NCBI GenBank assembly: GCA_944363045.1
Contig: CALVTT010000015.1
Span: 1 to 34,752, forward strand
Length of the DNA stretch: 34,752 nt
Direction of reading: 5' to 3'
DNA from: an uncultured Clostridia bacterium
GTDB lineage: Bacteria; Bacillota; Clostridia; Christensenellales; Borkfalkiaceae
Part shown: positions 7,340 through 14,188 of the stretch, one piece after another
How positions within the stretch are numbered: the stretch's first letter is position 1
Layout of the letters: each line of letters starts with the position of its first letter
Program-made: the position numbers and the translations under genes
The notes under the pieces: generated by a model
Told to the model about the DNA's origin: nothing
The model's database searches: none
The model's input: only the letters and a program-made list of their open reading frames with translations

Positions 7340-7972
7340 TCACTTTTTGCCGTAATACTTCTCGCCGAGGCGGGTCGCCGAGGCCTCGAACCAAACGCTG
7401 TCGTAGGGCACATACGCGCCCGCGCGGTACTTGGGGATCTCAAAATACAGGAGCCACACGCCGAGCACCGCCGCATAGAGGACGAGAAGCGCGCCGACAG
7501 CGAGCATCAGCCAAGCGGCGCCCGCAAGCCCCATGGCCGCCGTCCCGCCTGCGATCGCCCCGCCCATGCCCGCGAGCAGCAGGCAGAGGAGAGCGGAGAA
7601 GGCGCGTTTGCCCCTCTCCGAACCAAAACGGCGCATCCAATAGCGCACCGCCGAGGGGATGCAGACCACAAAGGGCATCAGCGGCCCCAAGATGAGGTTT
7701 TGGATGCCGTGCCCTGCCTCGTGCAGGCGGGTGCTCTCGCCCGCATCCTTCGCGACAAAGAAGAACGCGCCGTACTCCATGCCGCCCCAGCCGCGGCCGA
7801 CCTCGAAATAGAGGTTTGGCCCCAGCTTTTTGGGTGCGTGCCCCGAAAGGAGCATGCCGAGGGCGATGAGCGCACCCGCTAAGGTCATAAGTCCGCCCCA
7901 GGTGAGCGACACGAGCCAATAGCCCGCCGCCCTCAGCCGCTTTGCTGCCCGTGCCGCCGCGAGCGAGTTCAT
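7340..7972 (-). CDS. membrane protein with HEAGH putative zinc-protease motif
   Basis: This 210-aa protein has four or so hydrophobic stretches (about 20-42, 95-112, 126-150, 155-178). Between the first two lies ESTRLHEAGHGIQN, a classic HExxH zinc motif (H84, E85, H88). Near the C-terminus WFEASATRLGE offers E196 followed by Ala and Gly, which could be the third zinc ligand as in gluzincin-type ExxxA helices. Function is inferred only; the substrate is unknown. The start at 7972 is fixed by an ATGA overlap with the holin-like gene; the longer open frame to 8164 is overlap with that gene. It is the last gene of a three-gene cassette with phage features. Confidence 0.6.
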   Translation of the reverse strand: MNSLAAARAAKRLRAAGYWLVSLTWGGLMTLAGALIALGMLLSGHAPKKLGPNLYFEVGRGWGGMEYGAFFFVAKDAGESTRLHEAGHGIQNLILGPLMPFVVCIPSAVRYWMRRFGSERGKRAFSALLCLLLAGMGGAIAGGTAAMGLAGAAWLMLAVGALLVLYAAVLGVWLLYFEIPKYRAGAYVPYDSVWFEASATRLGEKYYGKK

Positions 7973-8265
7973 GCCTCGCCGTCCGACTTTTTGATCTGAC
8001 GGTAAATTTGATCGGCGCCCGTGGCGGTGAGCCCGGACGAAAGCCCGATGAGCACCGCCATCAGGATATTCTCCGCCGGCATACACTCGGGCACGAGGTA
8101 GAACGCCACAACGCCTAGGACGGTACCCAGGATCGCCGCCCACACGGGAATGAGGCTCGTCCACACGGCGGCCTTATCCGCAACAAGTTTGCGGTACACC
8201 GCCATCACCCCGTACACGATGGCGACGATCACGGGGATCGTCACAATTTCCACTGCATTTTCCAT
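7969..8265 (-). CDS. phage holin-like small membrane protein
   Basis: This 98-aa protein has two membrane segments (about 5-24 and 35-58) and a third, weaker one (69-85) ending GLSSGLTATGADQIYRQI. The layout and the SSGLTATGADQ stretch resemble phage holins of the Phage_holin_5_2 type, which form holes in the membrane to release endolysin. No endolysin gene is adjacent. GGGAG lies 5 nt before the ATG. Its stop overlaps the ATG of the HEAGH gene, implying coupled translation. It may be a prophage remnant or a holin taken over for another use. Confidence 0.65.
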   Translation of the reverse strand: MENAVEIVTIPVIVAIVYGVMAVYRKLVADKAAVWTSLIPVWAAILGTVLGVVAFYLVPECMPAENILMAVLIGLSSGLTATGADQIYRQIKKSDGEA

Positions 8266-8276
8266 ATTTTCTCCCT

Positions 8277-8594
8277 TTATGCGACGTGTTCCACGCCGTT
8301 TTTCTCTAAAAATTCGCGCATCTCATGCTTGACGCGCTGCTCATAGCCGAGCGCCTGCTCTGTCTCCCCGTTCGCGTGCCCGTTTTTGAGGGCGGTCGCC
8401 GTCGCTTCGCCCAAGCTCATCGCTGCCAAAGTGCCGCGGATCTGCAAAAGCTCGAGCTTGTGCCGTTCCTCCTCCCGCTTCTTGGCCTCTTGAAGGCGCA
8501 TCCTTTCACGGCGCTCGAGACGCCGCATAAAGGCCGTCAGAAGCGCCGAGACAATGGCGGACGGGATGCCCGCCGCCAACAGCAATTCCCACAT
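8277..8594 (-). CDS. small phage-type accessory protein with N-terminal membrane anchor and basic/acidic helix
   Basis: The 105-aa product has one N-terminal hydrophobic segment (residues 2-20, ending near AFMRRLERRER), then a highly charged helix (LQEAKKREEERHKLELLQIRG) and a polar tail with ATALKNGHANGE. This layout is common in small proteins encoded next to holins in Firmicutes prophages; I know no biochemical function for them. GGAGAAG precedes the ATG. The gap to the holin-like gene is 11 nt, so the two are co-transcribed. Confidence 0.6.
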   Translation of the reverse strand: MWELLLAAGIPSAIVSALLTAFMRRLERRERMRLQEAKKREEERHKLELLQIRGTLAAMSLGEATATALKNGHANGETEQALGYEQRVKHEMREFLEKNGVEHVA

Positions 8595-8635
8595 CTCTTC
8601 TCCCCCTCAGGCAGATCCTGCCTTGCTTTTCCTCT

Positions 8636-8664
8636 ATTATATCATCTTTTAGCGCAAAGTGCAG
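8636..8664 (-). promoter_or_regulatory. probable promoter of the holin-like cassette
   Basis: A perfect TATAAT (8641-8636, minus strand) stands 41 nt before the ATG at 8594. The -35 region is poor (CTGCAC at 17 bp), so an activator or a weak promoter is likely. The short inverted repeat GGCAGGATCTGCC lies in the leader near 8609-8623. Confidence 0.45.
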
Positions 8665-8693
8665 CTCACCTGCCAAAAATTTTGCCTTCGGTC

Positions 8694-8722
8694 TTGAAAA
8701 ATCATCGCCGCTGTGCTATCAA
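8694..8722 (+). promoter_or_regulatory. extended -10 promoter of the polytopic membrane protein
   Basis: TTGAAA (8694-8699), a 17-bp spacer ending in TGC, and TATCAA (8717-8722). The start site would be near 8729, the first base of an ATG. Confidence 0.5.
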
Positions 8723-8728
8723 AAAGGC

Positions 8729-8830
8729 ATGAAAGCCTTGTACGCAAAACTGCATACGCCCCAAAGAGCCGCCCGCGGCGGAAGAACGCCGTGCGCCCGA
8801 AGAGCCGCCCGTGGCAGGTGGACGGCATGA
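8729..8830 (+). CDS. possible leaderless 33-aa Arg-rich upstream ORF
   Basis: The ATG at 8729 coincides with the predicted transcription start. The frame encodes MKALYAKLHTPQRAARGG... with many Arg residues and stops at 8828-8830, overlapping the ATG at 8827 of the next gene as ATGA. It may couple translation of the membrane protein or be chance. The Arg richness partly reflects the repeated DNA AAGAGCCGCCCG (8764-8775 and 8800-8811). Confidence 0.3.
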   Translation: MKALYAKLHTPQRAARGGRTPCARRAARGRWTA

Positions 8831-9771
8831 AGCGCCTCCTCGCCTTTTTGAAGGAGCCGCCCCTCTGGTTCCTCATCATTTGGTATGTGCTGACGGCGGG
8901 GCTCATCGCGGGCTCTGCCCTTCTCGCTTCCTCTGCGCAGGAGAACGCGCCGCACGCGGGAGCCGTCTATGGCTTTACGGCGCTCTCCCTCGCCTATGCC
9001 ATCTACATGGCGGTACAATGGGTCCCCAGGGCGAAGCACGCCGCGAAGGAGCGCCTCCGCCGCAACAAATATACGGAGAGCTTTCTTGAAAGCTACTCCC
9101 TGCGCACCGTTGTCTGGTCCGCACTCTCCATGCTCCTGAACTTCGCCTATGTCGTTGTAAACGGCGTCACGGCGGTGCTGCATCACTCGCGCTGGTACTA
9201 TGCCCTCTCGGCATACTACTTTGCACTCATGCTCATCCGCCTTGTCATCATCGGCTCGGCGGGGCGGGCGCTCAAAAAGTACGGACGGGAGAGCCGCGAA
9301 TTTGCCCGCCGCAAGCTCGACCTCTATCTTATCTGCGGCGTTCTGCTGCTGGTGCTGGAAGTCTCCCTCTCCGCCGTCGTCACGCTGATGATCGTGCTGC
9401 CGCGCGAAACGGACACCGGCCTCCCCCTCGCCATCGCCAACGCCGCCTATACCTTCTGGAAGCTCGTCCTTGCCATCGTCAACAAGGTGAAGGCGGGGAA
9501 GACGCACGAGCCCGTCACCCAGGCGCTGCGCAGCCTCACCCTGACGGACGCCCTCGTCTCCATGTTCTCGCTGCAAATAACGCTCTCGGCAGCGGCGGGC
9601 GGCTCCCTCCCCCTGCAATTCAACGCCGCCGTCGGCTTCGGCGTCTGTCTCTTTACCGTCTTCCTCGGCATCTACATGATCTTCGACGGCATCAGGAGAA
9701 AGAAGAAGTTCACGGCATCGGCAGAGCCCGCTCCCCCAAAGGGGCAGGAAGAAAAGGGGCAGGAAGAATAG
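8827..9771 (+). CDS. polytopic membrane protein of unknown function
   Basis: This 314-aa protein has about eight hydrophobic segments arranged in pairs with short basic loops (for example VQWVPRAKHAAKERLRRNKY and GRALKKYGRESREFARRK), and a charged tail with the repeat KGQEEKGQEE. I recognise no transporter or enzyme motif. The start at 8827 is chosen because AGGTGG lies just upstream and the promoter excludes the earlier GTG at 8713. It is divergent from the phage-like cassette and is followed by two hairpins; nothing else is co-transcribed with it. Confidence 0.7.
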   Translation: MKRLLAFLKEPPLWFLIIWYVLTAGLIAGSALLASSAQENAPHAGAVYGFTALSLAYAIYMAVQWVPRAKHAAKERLRRNKYTESFLESYSLRTVVWSALSMLLNFAYVVVNGVTAVLHHSRWYYALSAYYFALMLIRLVIIGSAGRALKKYGRESREFARRKLDLYLICGVLLLVLEVSLSAVVTLMIVLPRETDTGLPLAIANAAYTFWKLVLAIVNKVKAGKTHEPVTQALRSLTLTDALVSMFSLQITLSAAAGGSLPLQFNAAVGFGVCLFTVFLGIYMIFDGIRRKKKFTASAEPAPPKGQEEKGQEE

Positions 9772-9777
9772 CGAAAA

Positions 9778-9798
9778 GGACTTCCCTGCGGGAAGCCC
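9778..9798 (+). terminator. weak hairpin after the membrane-protein gene
   Basis: GGACTTCCC (9778-9786) pairs with GGGAAGCCC (9790-9798) apart from one mismatch, with a 3-nt loop and a T/C-rich tail. It is probably backed up by the stronger terminator at 9841-9883. Confidence 0.45.
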
Positions 9799-9840
9799 TC
9801 TCCTTATTTCGATGAAATTCTAAATAATACCCCAAATTTT

Positions 9841-9883
9841 CAGCCATGTATTTCGATTTGTATCGAATCAAGGCTGTTTTTTC
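9841..9883 (+). terminator. intrinsic terminator
   Basis: CAGCC (9841-9845) pairs with GGCTG (9872-9876), enclosing a second stem TTCGAT/ATCGAA (9852-9857 with 9862-9867), followed by TTTTTTCTT. It abuts the stop codon of the convergent SDR gene, for which it is a poor terminator because no T-run follows leftward. Confidence 0.65.
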
Positions 9884-10855
9884 TTAAAAGCTCTCCATTT
9901 CCGCCATAAAGGCGTCTTTGAGGGGGGAGGCGGGGACGAGGGAGGCGATCTCCTCCACCGTGCGGGGAGCGGAACGGGGAAGCCCTTCGAGCTCTTTTTC
10001 GGGCGCATACCACGAGATGCGGCCCGAAGCCGTCACGGAGAACACGCCGCCCGTCCTGTTTCTCCCCCCGTCACTTGCAAGGAAGGCGAGGAAGGGCGCC
10101 AAGTCTTTGGCATCGCCGTGGTCGGCCTCCACTTCGCGGCGCTTCTCCTCGGGCATTTGGAACCCCTCACCCATCGCCTTTTCGAGGGTGAGGAGCGTCT
10201 TGGTAAAGCCCGAGACGTGCCCCGGGGACGCCGCCTGCGGGCAGATGGCGTTGACGTTGATGTTGTAGTGCATGAGTTCGGCGGCGCACGAGCGCGTCAG
10301 CCCCACGAGCCCCGCGTTGGCGGCGCTGTAGGCGGCGGCGTTCGCCATGCCCGTCCAGGCGTCGGAGGCGACGTTGATGATGCTCCCGCCGCCCTGTTCG
10401 ATCATATGCGGCACGGCAAGGCGCATGGTGTTGAAGGCGCCCTTCAATTTGACGACGGTCTGCCTGTCCCAATCGCTCTCGGAAAGCAGCATGAGCCCGC
10501 CCGCCTGCGTGATGGCGGCGTTGTTGACGACGATGTCGATGCGCCCGTACTTCTTGACGATGCTCTCGATCATCTCCTGAACGGCGTTGAAGTCGGCAAT
10601 GTCGCAGAAGAATGCCTCGGCTCTGCCGCCGTGCGCGCGGATATAAGAGGCCGCCGTCTCGGCATCCCCGCTTAATGCAAGAAATTGCTCTCTCGCCTCG
10701 CCCGTGAGGTAGTCGGGCACGGCAACTGCCGCCTTCTTCTTGCGGTTGTTGGTGATGACGACGGCGCCCTCTTTCGCAAAGAACTCGGCAATGCCGCGGC
10801 CCACGCCCTGCCCGGAGCCCGTGATAAGCGCTACTTTTCCCTGTAAACTGTTCAT
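9884..10855 (-). CDS. short-chain dehydrogenase/reductase with altered catalytic motif (YxxxN)
   Basis: A 323-aa classical SDR fold: cofactor motif TGSGQGVG (residues 12-19), NNAA at 111-114, a structural Asn in KGAFNTM, Ser164 in NVASDAW and Tyr176 in the active-site motif. The catalytic Lys four residues after Tyr is Asn here (YSAAN, N180; AAC codon). The loop after the first Rossmann strand is long (KKKAAVAVPDYLTGEAREQF), as in SDRs with an insertion near the cofactor. The substrate is unknown. Loss of the Lys predicts little or no reductase activity by the standard mechanism. GAGGAGG precedes the ATG at 10855. The gene follows the cupin gene by 13 nt, so the two form an operon. Confidence 0.85.
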   Translation of the reverse strand: MNSLQGKVALITGSGQGVGRGIAEFFAKEGAVVITNNRKKKAAVAVPDYLTGEAREQFLALSGDAETAASYIRAHGGRAEAFFCDIADFNAVQEMIESIVKKYGRIDIVVNNAAITQAGGLMLLSESDWDRQTVVKLKGAFNTMRLAVPHMIEQGGGSIINVASDAWTGMANAAAYSAANAGLVGLTRSCAAELMHYNINVNAICPQAASPGHVSGFTKTLLTLEKAMGEGFQMPEEKRREVEADHGDAKDLAPFLAFLASDGGRNRTGGVFSVTASGRISWYAPEKELEGLPRSAPRTVEEIASLVPASPLKDAFMAEMESF

Positions 10856-10868
10856 AGTTTCCTCCTCG

Positions 10869-11297
10869 TTATGGTAATTTAGCGTACTCTTCATCCGAAA
10901 CGTGTTCATACGTCAGCGTCGAATCTTCGGGGCAGTTGGCGACGAAGCCCAGCTGCGCCATGTAGCTGTCTTTGGCGGCGCCGTGCCAATGCTTGACGCC
11001 CGGCTCCACGATGACGTAGTCGCCCGCGTGCAGCTCGCGCGGCTCTTTCCCCTCCTCCTGATACCAGCCCCTTCCGTAGGTAATGAGCAGCACCTGCAGC
11101 CCGGGGTGGGCGTGCCAGCTGTTGCGCGAACCCGGCGTATAGGTCACATTGCCTAAGGGGCAGTTGAGCTTGCTCTCGTGTGGGATGAACATGAAGTGAT
11201 ACACATCTCCGCCCGTAAAGGACTTCTGCCCCTTCAGAGGCGTCTTCTCCCCCACGGGGAACAAGAAGCGAATGCCGTCAAGCTCTCTCTCGTCCAT
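10869..11297 (-). CDS. cupin-domain protein
   Basis: The 142-aa single-domain cupin shows motif 1 as NSWHAHPGLQVLLITYGRGW (H62, H64, with Gln68 in the place of the usual Glu) and motif 2 as GDYVIVEPGVKHWHG (H103). Members of this group bind a metal and act as small dioxygenases, isomerases or decarboxylase-like proteins; many are encoded beside an SDR. The substrate is not predictable. GGAGAAG lies before the ATG. It is first in a two-gene operon with the SDR; a TATGAT -10-like box (11350-11345) lies upstream without a convincing -35. Confidence 0.8.
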   Translation of the reverse strand: MDERELDGIRFLFPVGEKTPLKGQKSFTGGDVYHFMFIPHESKLNCPLGNVTYTPGSRNSWHAHPGLQVLLITYGRGWYQEEGKEPRELHAGDYVIVEPGVKHWHGAAKDSYMAQLGFVANCPEDSTLTYEHVSDEEYAKLP

Positions 11298-11470
11298 ATC
11301 TTCTCCTTCCCGCCGCGACGGATGCGCGGCAACCCTTTTCTTCTATCATACTGCAACTTTGCCGTACAATCTTGCAAAATATTTCCCCCGTTGTTACAAT
11401 ATTGACTTGATTTTGCAAATCATCGGCAGATCGTGCTTGAAAATCACATAAAGAGGGTCCAAACGCAAGA

Positions 11471-11499
11471 CATCCCCCTGCGGATACCGCAGGGGGATG
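11471..11499 (-). terminator. hairpin terminator of the metallophosphoesterase gene
   Basis: A perfect 13-bp stem (11471-11483 with 11487-11499) and a 3-nt loop lies 20 nt past the stop. The leftward tail TCTTGCGTTT is only moderately T-rich. The rest of 11298-11470 holds the upstream region of the cupin operon and no gene I can support. Confidence 0.6.
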
Positions 11500-11518
11500 T
11501 TCGATCTAAGGGGCTTTA

Positions 11519-13927
11519 TCAGCCTCTCTTCTTGGTGATGATGACTGCGGCAGCGGCGGCGGCAGCTGCAAGCACGACGGAGATCACGGCTCCGATGCCG
11601 AGCGCGGCACCCGCCGTCAGGCCGCCCTGTTCCCCGCCTTCATCGGGCTCGGGGTCGGGCGTAGGCTCAGGGTCGGGCGTGGGCTCGGGGTCGGGCGTGG
11701 GCTCGGGATCGGGCGTTTCCGCCTCCTCCGGCTGAACGTAGACGTTGAAACTTGCGCTCTTGCCGCCGAAGGTGACGGTGACCGTCTTCATGCCCGCCGT
11801 CGAGAGGTCGACGTCCGACACCGTATATCCCGTCACCTCCCTTGCGAGGACGGGAGAGATGGCGGTCACATGAAGCCCACTAAGGTCGAGGCTCTCGCCG
11901 AGCTCATAGACCGTCTTGACGGGCGCGGAGACGGCAAGGGCGACCGTCTGCTGGAAGGAGAAGCGGGAGGAGAAGTCGAAGTCGTACGTCCGCTCGTTGC
12001 CGATGCCCGTCATGAAGTTGAGGTCGAAATACCCCGTCTTCTCGTCATCGCTCAAAGAGTCCTCGTAGGGAGAGAAGGTGGAGAAATAGATCTTATCGTT
12101 GCTCTCGTCCATCTCCATGAAGCGGTACCATGCATTGCCGCCGTTATAGCTGAACTGATAGTCGACGAGCATCCCGATGACGGGGTTGCCGAAGTCATTG
12201 ACAAGGTCGATGAAGCCGGAGCCGTGGTTGTGGCCGCCCGTGATGATGAACACGTTGTCGTGCTTTCTTGCGACATCCCAGATGCGCTCGCCCTGCTCGT
12301 TGAGCGTGCACTCGTCGGGCGCCGCCGCGCTGCAGGAGAAGACGTTGTGCGAGGTGATCATCGCGGGATAGGCGGAATAGGTGCTAAGAACGGCGTCCAG
12401 CCACTCGAGCTCCGCATCGTTGGGCTCATACATGAGCTGGATAAGGAGATAGGTATAGCTGCCGCCCTCCACAAAGGTATAGCTCGCCGCCTGACGGGTG
12501 CCTTCATAGGAGGGTTCGAAGACGATCTCATTGCCGTTTTCCTCCATGGCGGCGGCATAGGCGGAATCTGCGCCGAAGTAGGCATGATAGTTGGCGAGGT
12601 TGGAGCCGCTGAAGTCGTGGTTGCCCGGCACGAAGGTGGTGGGGATGCCCGCTTCGGCGAGGGGCAGGAAGGCCTTCTCGGCGCTTCGCCACTGCTCTTC
12701 GCTGTCCCAATTCTCGACGAGGTCGCCGACGTGCATGACGCCCTTGAGGCCGACCTCTGCCTGATTTTCGATCATCCAAGCGGTCGCCGCATCGGAGACC
12801 TCGGGCGTGAATTTGATGGTGTTCTGCGTATCGGGGATATAGGCAAAGGTATAATTTCCCTCGTCCTTGAGCTCATAGGCATCGTTGTTGCCGAACGTTC
12901 CCACATAGGGCTTGGGGTCGAAGAGCCAATCTTTCTCATCGAGCGCGCCCTCGGAGATGCGGATCTGCTGAATGTTGCCGCGCAGGAGCTTGGTGACGAG
13001 GTCGTTCCCCAAAGCGGAATCGCACCAGCGGTAGGAGGCGTCACTGATGACGGCGCCCACGCGGAACTTACCGCCGTCGGGTTCCTCCGAGGAGGCATAC
13101 ATCCCGTCCATGCCGCCGCCCGTGTAGTTGCGGAAGGACTCGCCCGAGTTGGTGAAGCACTTGAGCGCATCGCCGCTGCCGTCGCAGGTGATGGCGATGT
13201 GGTACCATGCGCCGCCGTTGTCCATAGAGAGCCCCCAGAGGGTGCTGTTGAACTTGCTGTTGGCGGCGTTTTGGGTCATGTATTGGATCTCCTTGCAGTT
13301 GGAGATGTTGACCTGCATCGTGCCGTGGTGCCCCTCGTAATCCCACTGACCGGAGCCGAGGTTCGCCCCGTCCCCTTCGCGGGCGAGGATGTTCATCCAG
13401 GCGTCGGAGGCGTCGTAATCTTCGGGCATCATGAAGACGATCTCGATGGTATAGCCGTTTTCAAAGGTCTCATCATTGATGGGTGCGCCGTCCGCGGTGC
13501 GAAGGTAGGCATACTCCAGATCGTTGAGGATGTAATTTTCGCGCGCCTCGCCCGAGAGCGCATCGAGATGCTCCCGATCCTCTTCCTTGAAGCCGACGAA
13601 CTTCATGCTGCCCGCATCGGCGGCGCCCGTCATCGACTTCTCTTCGAGCACGAGGAAGTCGGAAGCCTTCGCCCCGTTGTCCGAGACGACGAGCTCCAGA
13701 TCGTTGCCGTTGCCGCTCGCATCGGAGACGACGAGCGAATTGTCTTCCGTCGATCCCTGAACGGACGAGGCGTTGAACTTCCAGTCGGCATAGACTGCGG
13801 GCGCCTCCTCTATGGACGCCTCCTCCGCGGACGCCATCCGCGGGAACACAGCGACGGTGCCCGTCAGCGCCGGCAGAGCCGCGAGCGCTAAGGCAAGTGC
13901 AAGGTTGGACTTTGTTCTTTGCTGCAT
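11519..13927 (-). CDS. secreted LamG-metallophosphoesterase surface protein with C-terminal membrane anchor
   Basis: This 802-aa protein has a signal peptide (residues 1-34, ending ASAEE). Residues 45-330 look like a LamG/concanavalin-type domain. Residues 365-640 form a calcineurin-like phosphoesterase with every metal motif: YIPDTQN, HVGDLVENW, PGNHDFSG, ITSHNVF and TGGHNHGSG. A bacterial Ig-like domain (SAPVKTVYELGESLDLSG) follows, then the wall-spanning linker of repeated PDPEPT units, one membrane helix and KKRG. It should hydrolyse a phosphoester outside the cell while tethered to the membrane; the substrate is unknown. AAGGAG lies before the ATG. It has its own extended -10 promoter and is separated from the upstream operon by a terminator. 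Confidence 0.85.
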   Translation of the reverse strand: MQQRTKSNLALALALAALPALTGTVAVFPRMASAEEASIEEAPAVYADWKFNASSVQGSTEDNSLVVSDASGNGNDLELVVSDNGAKASDFLVLEEKSMTGAADAGSMKFVGFKEEDREHLDALSGEARENYILNDLEYAYLRTADGAPINDETFENGYTIEIVFMMPEDYDASDAWMNILAREGDGANLGSGQWDYEGHHGTMQVNISNCKEIQYMTQNAANSKFNSTLWGLSMDNGGAWYHIAITCDGSGDALKCFTNSGESFRNYTGGGMDGMYASSEEPDGGKFRVGAVISDASYRWCDSALGNDLVTKLLRGNIQQIRISEGALDEKDWLFDPKPYVGTFGNNDAYELKDEGNYTFAYIPDTQNTIKFTPEVSDAATAWMIENQAEVGLKGVMHVGDLVENWDSEEQWRSAEKAFLPLAEAGIPTTFVPGNHDFSGSNLANYHAYFGADSAYAAAMEENGNEIVFEPSYEGTRQAASYTFVEGGSYTYLLIQLMYEPNDAELEWLDAVLSTYSAYPAMITSHNVFSCSAAAPDECTLNEQGERIWDVARKHDNVFIITGGHNHGSGFIDLVNDFGNPVIGMLVDYQFSYNGGNAWYRFMEMDESNDKIYFSTFSPYEDSLSDDEKTGYFDLNFMTGIGNERTYDFDFSSRFSFQQTVALAVSAPVKTVYELGESLDLSGLHVTAISPVLAREVTGYTVSDVDLSTAGMKTVTVTFGGKSASFNVYVQPEEAETPDPEPTPDPEPTPDPEPTPDPEPDEGGEQGGLTAGAALGIGAVISVVLAAAAAAAAVIITKKRG

Positions 13928-13959
13928 ACAAAAACTCCTTTTCTTATTTGGCTGCCTCC

Positions 13960-13999
13960 ATTATAGCACCCTGCCGCCGCAAAGTCCGCACGATCGTGC
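13960..13999 (-). promoter_or_regulatory. extended -10 promoter and 12-bp palindrome upstream of the metallophosphoesterase
   Basis: TGCTATAAT on the minus strand (TATAAT at 13965-13960) is an extended -10 without a clear -35. The perfect palindrome GCACGATCGTGC at 13988-13999 overlaps where the -35 would be and is a good operator candidate. Confidence 0.5.
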
Positions 14000-14102
14000 A
14001 ACCCCCTTGTAATATCTTTTCCCGATATTTTCCCGTCTTGTAACCGAAATTTTACATAGCGCACGAAAACGTTCGGGATGCTCTGAAAAAGACGGGAATA
14101 CC

Positions 14103-14132
14103 AAAAAATGTTGGGGCGGGCACCCCAACATT
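14103..14132 (-). terminator. intrinsic terminator of the ten-gene glycan operon
   Basis: Read leftward, AATGTTGGGG (14132-14123) pairs perfectly with CCCCAACATT (14116-14107), a 10-bp stem with a 6-nt loop followed by a T-run (14108-14103). It lies 57 nt past the last stop codon. Confidence 0.8.
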
Positions 14133-14188
14133 GCTTTTCGATCTGGTGAAGATGTGTCGTGACGGCTGATCGCTCCGCCCATTTTTCC

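Noticed and set aside
14062-14076. CcpA-type cre site upstream of the metallophosphoesterase
   Set aside because: CGAAAACGTTCG matches only the core of the cre consensus and lies about 100 bp upstream of the promoter.
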